64,000 bases of DNA, taken from assembly GCF_019091455.1 (NCBI RefSeq), contig NZ_JAGXJN010000004.1:124001-188000 (forward strand), read 5' to 3'. Both the position numbers and the translations under genes were made by a program. This document shows, piece after piece, positions 58,892-64,000 of the stretch. The DNA is from Chitinophaga sp. GbtcB8 (GTDB lineage Bacteria > Bacteroidota > Bacteroidia > Chitinophagales > Chitinophagaceae). A model generated the notes under the pieces. It was given only the letters and a program-made list of their open reading frames with translations. It was not told the DNA's origin and ran no database searches. The number at the start of each line of letters is the position of its first letter. The stretch's first letter is position 1.

Positions 58892-60958
58892 TTAGAAATT
58901 AATAAGATAGGCTCCCTGTTCAGGGACCGAAAAGCAGCGCAAAGTTAGTGTGCTGCAATCATTTTTCCACCGTTGTATCTGCCATAATGGGTTGGAAGCA
59001 TCGAAAATAATCATCTTACAGGTAAACATGTTCTTTAATTGGCTGATAGTCAAACGGGGATGGTGCGAGAGCAAAATATAATCTGTACTGAATTTTTTTG
59101 CCGGGCTAAAAGGCCGCCAGGTACTGTCCACTACCACCATCCTGGTATGGCCCATGCTTATAAATGCGTTTTTGCGGGAAAAGGCGGGTATAACACCAGG
59201 GGCTGCACCATATAACAAACGGGCCGGCTGCAGGTAGCGGCTGCGTAGGCTATCATTTTGCTGAATGGCCGTATCACCTGCAAATTGCAGCTGATGCCCG
59301 CTGATCACATCTATTGCCGTATAGGCGGGTACGTTATAAATAATAATAGTACGGTGGTTAGCAGCCTGTATGGTCAGTGTAACATCTGTCCCTACCCAGC
59401 ACAAACCTGCATACAAAGCCAGCAGCCAGGCTTTGGGCTGCTTACCCAACCATACTGTTACTAAAGCTGCTATGATCACATAGGCACATACCGTAGCATA
59501 GAGCGGCATATAAATATTGTTGGTAACAGCGTAGGGCAATTGTTCTATAAACAGTACCAGGCGGTTCATAACTATGATCAGGTACTTTATACCCATGCCG
59601 GTATAATGCGCCAGGGCCGGCCAGGGCGCCACTACCAGCAATACAATTAACCCATACAGGATAATAGTGGATAGTGTTACGATCAATAAATTGGCAGGCA
59701 GGAACAAATTCGGGAACTGGTGAAAGTAATAGAGGCATACCGGTATAGTAAACAGCTGTGCCGCCAGGGTCAGGGCTACTGCCTCCCATAGCTTATTTAA
59801 CCATTTGTTTTGAATGAGCCACAATTCATACAGCGGTTTATAACATAGTACAATGCTTAATACTGCCAGGTAGGAGAGCTGGAAACCCGCATCCCACAAC
59901 AGCCAGGGATCATAACACAATAACAGGAAAGCCGATGCCGCCAGGGTGTTATAGGTATTGGTATGGCGGTCCAGCACAAACTGCCCGAGAGCTACTGCGG
60001 TGAACATTACGGCTGCCCGCAATATAGATGCAGCCGCGCCGGTGATCAGGGCAAAACCCCATAACATGCTGATCACGATCAGGGCTTTAGCCAGGTTGGA
60101 AAGCCGGTGCGGCGGCCACCATTGCAGCACCCATAAAAGGGATGCATAAATGAGCGCCAGGTGCATACCTGAAATAGCAATGATGTGTACTACGCCTGCA
60201 TTGGTATAGGCCTGCACCATATCCCGGTCCAGATCATACCGGTAGCCTATCAGCAGCGCGGCAGCCAGCGCAGCATCCGGCCCGTTGCCCAGGTATTGTT
60301 GTAGGGTATGTATACACCAGGCGCGGGCCTGTAACAGGTAACGGTCTGCCAGTGTATTGCTATTATACGCTGATCTTTTCCAGCTGCCGGCTTTGAGGTA
60401 AGCCTGGTGGAAGATCTGTTTAGCAGCGCAGTACTGCCGGTAGTTAAAGGCGCCGGGATTGCCGCTGCTGCTTACAGGGTTAAGCGTGCTGCTTATCCAG
60501 ACCACATCCCCGCACTGCAGGCTGCTAACTGTGTTATGCTTTTGAAAATAGAGCAGCAGGTTACCTTTTACCGGTATTACCTGCCGGTGGTGAACAATGG
60601 CTTGTACCACGGCCGTGGTTTTCCAGCTGCGGGCACGCTCCTGCAGGGGTTCCTGGATGCTTACCAGCAAAGTATCCCTGCCCTGCAAAAGTTTTCCAAA
60701 ATAACGGGGCTGGCTGCGTATATCTTTCAGCAACACCAGCAAAGCGCCTGCACATATAATCAATACATACAACAATACCCCACGAAGCGGGTTAGTGGTA
60801 TATTGTTTTCCCAAAGGCAGGAAGCTCCAGGCCAGCAAGCCTGCAAGCATAAGCAGCAAGATACCTGTTAACCACCACCAGCTTATAACCAGCCATATTT
60901 GCAGGCAGATACCAAAGGCTAACGGTATGCATAAACGAAGAAATGGTGTTGCTCTCAA
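58892..60958 (-). CDS. comEC: ComEC/Rec2 family DNA uptake channel protein
   Basis: 688 residues, starting at TTG 60958. N-terminal membrane helices and an OB-like DUF4131 region (about 60-200), the competence domain with many helices (about 215-500; GPDAALAAALLIGYRYDLDRDMVQAYTNAGVVHIIAISGMHLALI), and a C-terminal part (about 520-688) where the metallo-beta-lactamase domain should be. That domain is degenerate here: no HxHxDH motif is present, only TDYILLSHHPRL. It would carry DNA across the inner membrane but lack nuclease function in cis. Followed by purH. Confidence 0.88.
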   Translation of the reverse strand: MRATPFLRLCIPLAFGICLQIWLVISWWWLTGILLLMLAGLLAWSFLPLGKQYTTNPLRGVLLYVLIICAGALLVLLKDIRSQPRYFGKLLQGRDTLLVSIQEPLQERARSWKTTAVVQAIVHHRQVIPVKGNLLLYFQKHNTVSSLQCGDVVWISSTLNPVSSSGNPGAFNYRQYCAAKQIFHQAYLKAGSWKRSAYNSNTLADRYLLQARAWCIHTLQQYLGNGPDAALAAALLIGYRYDLDRDMVQAYTNAGVVHIIAISGMHLALIYASLLWVLQWWPPHRLSNLAKALIVISMLWGFALITGAAASILRAAVMFTAVALGQFVLDRHTNTYNTLAASAFLLLCYDPWLLWDAGFQLSYLAVLSIVLCYKPLYELWLIQNKWLNKLWEAVALTLAAQLFTIPVCLYYFHQFPNLFLPANLLIVTLSTIILYGLIVLLVVAPWPALAHYTGMGIKYLIIVMNRLVLFIEQLPYAVTNNIYMPLYATVCAYVIIAALVTVWLGKQPKAWLLALYAGLCWVGTDVTLTIQAANHRTIIIYNVPAYTAIDVISGHQLQFAGDTAIQQNDSLRSRYLQPARLLYGAAPGVIPAFSRKNAFISMGHTRMVVVDSTWRPFSPAKKFSTDYILLSHHPRLTISQLKNMFTCKMIIFDASNPLWQIQRWKNDCSTLTLRCFSVPEQGAYLINF

Positions 60959-61306
60959 TTGGGTTTTCCGGGTTATTAAACTTTCAGGAAAAGAGCGAAT
61001 TTAGGAGAACTACCTTACTCCAAAAGTTTATCATATGTTAATGGGATGATATAGAAAAACCACCTGTAAAAGACCCCTCAAAAAGGTGCAAAACAGGACA
61101 ATCCTTTAAGAAGGCTTTAACAAATAGTAAAAACATTAATTTGAAATGAATTGAAAATCAGTTTATATCAAATATGTATATTTAAAATCTGTTATTGATT
61201 AGTTAACATCTTTTTAAATTATAATATTTATAGTAAAATGCATTACCGGTCACGCTATTTTATTATAAATAGTCGTGTCTTTAATGGTTATTTTGAGGGA
61301 AAAGAA

Positions 61307-61338
61307 AGAGCCTGATCTTTATCAGGCTCTGATTTTTT
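61307..61338 (+). terminator. Orphan intrinsic terminator
   Basis: agagcctgat (61307-61316) and atcaggctct (61321-61330) form a perfect 10-base stem with a four-base loop, then gatttttt. No gene ends nearby on the plus strand, so it implies an unrecognised transcript. The minus strand shows only ttctttt after the stem. Confidence 0.7.
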
Positions 61339-61820
61339 ACAGCCATCTCCGGGTTACCGCATTCACACCGCCGCCAGTAAACCGCCAGGGCTACATCGCA
61401 GGGAGACTGGCAGCTTTCGTAATTGATTCATCTATGCGTTGCGGAACATTCTTTTATTCCTTACAGGAATAACTTCTGATAGCGCTACTGTTATAACTCC
61501 TCTCCTTTATTAACTATGATAAAATTGAATGCCTATACAGGTGATATAAGACTGACGAGCCAGGGCCTGCATTTGCAATGGATTGCAATAAATGTATGTG
61601 CAGCATCATCTATTCATTTTCCCAGAAAAGAAATAAGGAAGCCTTACTACCATGGATATACCAGCAGGTATTTATAGTTACTTATACTGATGGGATAACT
61701 GTTATAGTAGCACCCATCTGGGCTTACTACGCCGGGAGTAATTCACCAAAGGAGCCGCAAGGGCACAGTAAATACAAAGCCGAATGCTAAAACCATCAAT
61801 CAAAAATACAGCAAACAAAA

Positions 61821-61863
61821 AAAGCTGAAAGCTACCGGAGTATCACCCCTCGCTTTCAGCTTT
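61821..61863 (-). terminator. carB terminator
   Basis: aaagctgaaagc (61821-61832) pairs perfectly with gctttcagcttt (61852-61863); on the minus strand it is followed by a T run. The words taaagc/gaaagc are repeated between it and the carB stop (61888). Confidence 0.8.
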
Positions 61864-61887
61864 ATGCTTTATTCTTTCTGCTTTACG

Positions 61888-64000
61888 CTATTTACTCAAA
61901 TACATGCTCTTTTCCTTGTACAGCTGGCGGAAGTAAGGATCCCGCAGGTCTTTGATGAAGCGGATAGCCTCACCGGTTGACTTCATTTCAGGGCCCAGCT
62001 CTTTGTTCACGCCCGGGAATTTATTGAAAGAGAACACCGGTTCCTTAATGGCAAAACCATCCAGCTTTTTCTCAATGGTAAAGTCCTTCAGCTTATTGGC
62101 GCCCAGCATTACCCGGGTAGCTATATTCAGGTAAGGTACCTGGTAAGCCTTGGCAATAAACGGCGTGGTGCGGGATGCGCGGGGGTTGGCTTCTATCACA
62201 AACACCTTCCCGTTCTTCACGGCAAACTGTATGTTTATTAACCCGCGGATATTGAGCGCACGTGCTATTTTTTCCGCGTAGTACTCCATGGTGGTTACTT
62301 CCAGCGGTGTAAGGTTAAAGGCCGGTAATACTGCGTTACTATCCCCGCTGTGAATGCCGGCTGGTTCTATGTGCTCCATTACACCCATCACATGAAAATC
62401 CTCCCCGTCAAAAATGGCATCTATCTCAGCTTCCTGGCAACGGTCCAGGAAGTGATCAATCAATATTTTGTTGCCTGGCAGGTGCTTCAGAAGGCTGATC
62501 ACCGCCTTTTCCAGCTCCTCCTCATTAATTACAATGCGCATACGCTGGCCGCCCAATACATAGCTGGGGCGCACCAGTACGGGGTAGCCCACTTCTTTAG
62601 CCACTTCAATGGCATCATCTGTACTGTAAGCGGTACCGTAGTTAGGGTAAGGAATGCCCAGATCTTTCAGCAGGTCCGAGAAACGGCCGCGGTCTTCCGC
62701 AATATCCATGTTGTCAAAAGAGGTACCGATAATGCGGATACCTTTTTCTTCCAGGCGTTTGGCCAGCTTTAACGCGGTTTGGCCGCCCAGCTGCACAATT
62801 ACCCCTTCCGGTTTTTCCAGCTCTATGATCTCCCACAGGTGCTCCCAGAACACCGGCTCAAAGTAGAGCTTATTGGCCATGTCAAAATCAGTTGACACAG
62901 TTTCGGGGTTACAGTTCACCATAATGGCATCGTACCCGCATTCCTGTATGGCCTGCAGGCCGTGGGTGCAGCAGTAGTCAAACTCAATGCCCTGGCCAAT
63001 CCTGTTAGGACCGGAACCCAGTACTATCACCTTTTTCTTTTCAGAGGGAATACTTTCGTTCTCTGTATCAAAGGTGGAGTAGAAGTAAGGGGTTTTTGCT
63101 TCAAATTCTGCAGCACAGGTATCCACCATCTTATAGGTACGGCGGATGTTGAGGCCTTTACGTTTTTCGTACACCTCTTCTTCCTCGCAATTACCAAACA
63201 GGGAGGCCAGCTGCTTATCAGAGAAGCCCATTTGTTTGGCTTCGCGCAGCAGCTCCACCGGTATGGATTCCAGGTCGTGCTCCTGGATCTGTTTTTCCAG
63301 GTTCACAATATCATTGATCTGATGCAGGAACCAGCGGTCAATTAAGGTAAGCTGCTGAATGGTTTTTACGGATACGCCTTCCATCAGCGCATCTTTAATA
63401 CGGAAAATGCGGTCCCAGGTAGGAGTTTTCAGCCTTTCCAGCAGCTGCTCGCTCTTCATAAGCGATTTGCCGTAGTAGCCTAAGCCAATGGCTTCATTTT
63501 CCAGGCTCTGGCAAGCCTTCTGTATAGCTTCGGGGAAAGTACGGCCTATGGCCATTACCTCACCTACGGATTTCATTTGCAGGCCCAGGGTTTCATCAGC
63601 GCCTTTGAATTTATCAAAGTTCCAGCGCGGCACCTTTACAATTACATAATCCAGGGCAGGCTCAAAACAGGCAGAGGTATTGCCGGTGATCTGGTTGTTC
63701 AGCTCATCCAGCGTATAACCAATGGCCAGCTTGGCGGCTACTTTGGCAATAGGATACCCTGTGGCTTTGGAGGCCAGGGCTGATGAACGGCTTACGCGCG
63801 GGTTAATTTCTATGGCTATCAGCTCCTCATTTTCCGGGTTCAGGGCAAACTGCACGTTACAGCCACCGGAAAAGTTCCCCAGGTTGCGCATCATCAGCAT
63901 GGCTTTGTTACGCATGTCCTGGAAGGCAGTATCACTCAGTGTCATGGCCGGTGCTACGGTAATAGAGTCGCCTGTGTGCACGCCCATGGGGTCCAGGTTC
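61888..64000 (-). CDS. carB: Carbamoyl-phosphate synthase large subunit (partial, N-terminus outside window)
   Basis: The frame is open to the window edge, giving about 704 residues. It begins in the first ATP-grasp domain (NLDPMGVHTGDSITVAPAMTL, EINPRVSRSSALASKATGYPIAKVAAKL), then the oligomerisation domain (LIDRWFLHQINDIVNLEKQI, GLNIRRTYKMVDTCAAEF), and the second ATP-grasp domain (PVLVRPSYVLGGQRMRIV, EANPRASRTTPFIAKAY). It stops soon after GPEMKSTGEAIRFIKDL, without the C-terminal MGS-like allosteric domain (about 130 residues) found in E. coli. It makes carbamoyl phosphate for pyrimidine and arginine synthesis together with CarA. Confidence 0.97.
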   Translation of the reverse strand, partial: NLDPMGVHTGDSITVAPAMTLSDTAFQDMRNKAMLMMRNLGNFSGGCNVQFALNPENEELIAIEINPRVSRSSALASKATGYPIAKVAAKLAIGYTLDELNNQITGNTSACFEPALDYVIVKVPRWNFDKFKGADETLGLQMKSVGEVMAIGRTFPEAIQKACQSLENEAIGLGYYGKSLMKSEQLLERLKTPTWDRIFRIKDALMEGVSVKTIQQLTLIDRWFLHQINDIVNLEKQIQEHDLESIPVELLREAKQMGFSDKQLASLFGNCEEEEVYEKRKGLNIRRTYKMVDTCAAEFEAKTPYFYSTFDTENESIPSEKKKVIVLGSGPNRIGQGIEFDYCCTHGLQAIQECGYDAIMVNCNPETVSTDFDMANKLYFEPVFWEHLWEIIELEKPEGVIVQLGGQTALKLAKRLEEKGIRIIGTSFDNMDIAEDRGRFSDLLKDLGIPYPNYGTAYSTDDAIEVAKEVGYPVLVRPSYVLGGQRMRIVINEEELEKAVISLLKHLPGNKILIDHFLDRCQEAEIDAIFDGEDFHVMGVMEHIEPAGIHSGDSNAVLPAFNLTPLEVTTMEYYAEKIARALNIRGLINIQFAVKNGKVFVIEANPRASRTTPFIAKAYQVPYLNIATRVMLGANKLKDFTIEKKLDGFAIKEPVFSFNKFPGVNKELGPEMKSTGEAIRFIKDLRDPYFRQLYKEKSMYLSK

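Larger units (their letters stand above)
60959..61887. other. Largest gene-free stretch, with an orphan hairpin
   Basis: 929 bases between comEC and carB. A strong hairpin with T run is at 61307-61338, and a second stem at 61821-61863 belongs to carB. Open frames of 60 to 70 codons exist on the plus strand (near 61275 and 61578) but lack family resemblance and Bacteroidota coding style. No tRNA cloverleaf was recognised. It may hold a small RNA. Confidence 0.5.

Noticed and set aside
61275..61790. Two plus-strand frames of 65 and 70 codons
   Set aside because: No family resemblance, the first contains the hairpin at 61307-61338, and neither has a promoter-like box at a sensible distance.
1651..61890. 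Word repeats as CRISPR arrays or insertion-sequence ends
   Set aside because: There are no equal-length repeats with unique spacers, no cas genes, and no transposase frame between paired arms; arm lengths and words vary from site to site.

Overview
The window looks like a chromosome segment from a Bacteroidota bacterium of the Chitinophagaceae (Chitinophaga-like). Support: gliding genes gldE-gldD next to mutY-ssb, ~800-residue FtsX-type permeases that begin with the M-F-R-N-Y-L-K-I-A-W-R-N-L-W block, TAnnTTTG -7 boxes instead of sigma70-type promoters, few Shine-Dalgarno sequences, and a CarB without its C-terminal regulatory domain. No tRNA, rRNA, CRISPR array, phage or insertion sequence was recognised.

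Layout. 1-306: tail of a chromate transporter. 303-8361: a sigma54 response regulator, then Ku-LigD end joining, topoisomerase IB, a CinA-like amidohydrolase, a YciE-type ferritin-like protein and small proteins. 8641-16394: two histidine kinases, a small iron-permease-family protein, a second NtrC-type regulator, a lone receiver, and a large glycosyltransferase fused to a helical domain. 17112-18125: gpsA. 18218-31394: a minus-strand export operon with two HlyD adaptors, two ABC ATPases, three FtsX-type permeases, the remnant of a fourth permease, and a TolC-like protein. It is divergent from a sigma54 regulator/kinase pair (31658-34432). A -24/-12-like site and two CCGGACA boxes lie in the shared intergenic region.

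34483-46981: housekeeping genes (lysoplasmalogenase, nadB, LpxL-type acyltransferase, BON/LysM proteins, MBL-rhodanese with an ArsR regulator, tsaB, ridA, L,D-transpeptidase, cupin, rng). 47333-48625: a 31-residue basic protein too short for usual ORF calling, a TPR protein and HU. 49011-52755: mutY-ssb-gldE-gldD. 52861-57182: a DUF3109 protein, LutB-like protein, Pmp3-like protein, and an ECF sigma factor coupled to an anti-sigma/SGNH-esterase fusion. 57365-60958: comEC-purH. 61888-64000: carB, cut by the window end.

The most unusual signal is non-coding. At many gene 3' ends, often touching or containing the stop codon, there are inverted repeats built from reiterated short words. Several vocabularies (gctgatgtgctaat, gtgcaaatatgcagat, gattttagatttacgat, cgcttaacgc, aattacgaatt, aaatgtaaaattt) recur at unrelated loci. 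They probably act as terminators or mRNA 3' ends, but their modular, vocabulary-sharing form is not that of ordinary intrinsic terminators. A second non-coding pattern is a TAnnTTTG box 4 to 7 bases before the start codon of six genes, which predicts leaderless or nearly leaderless mRNAs.
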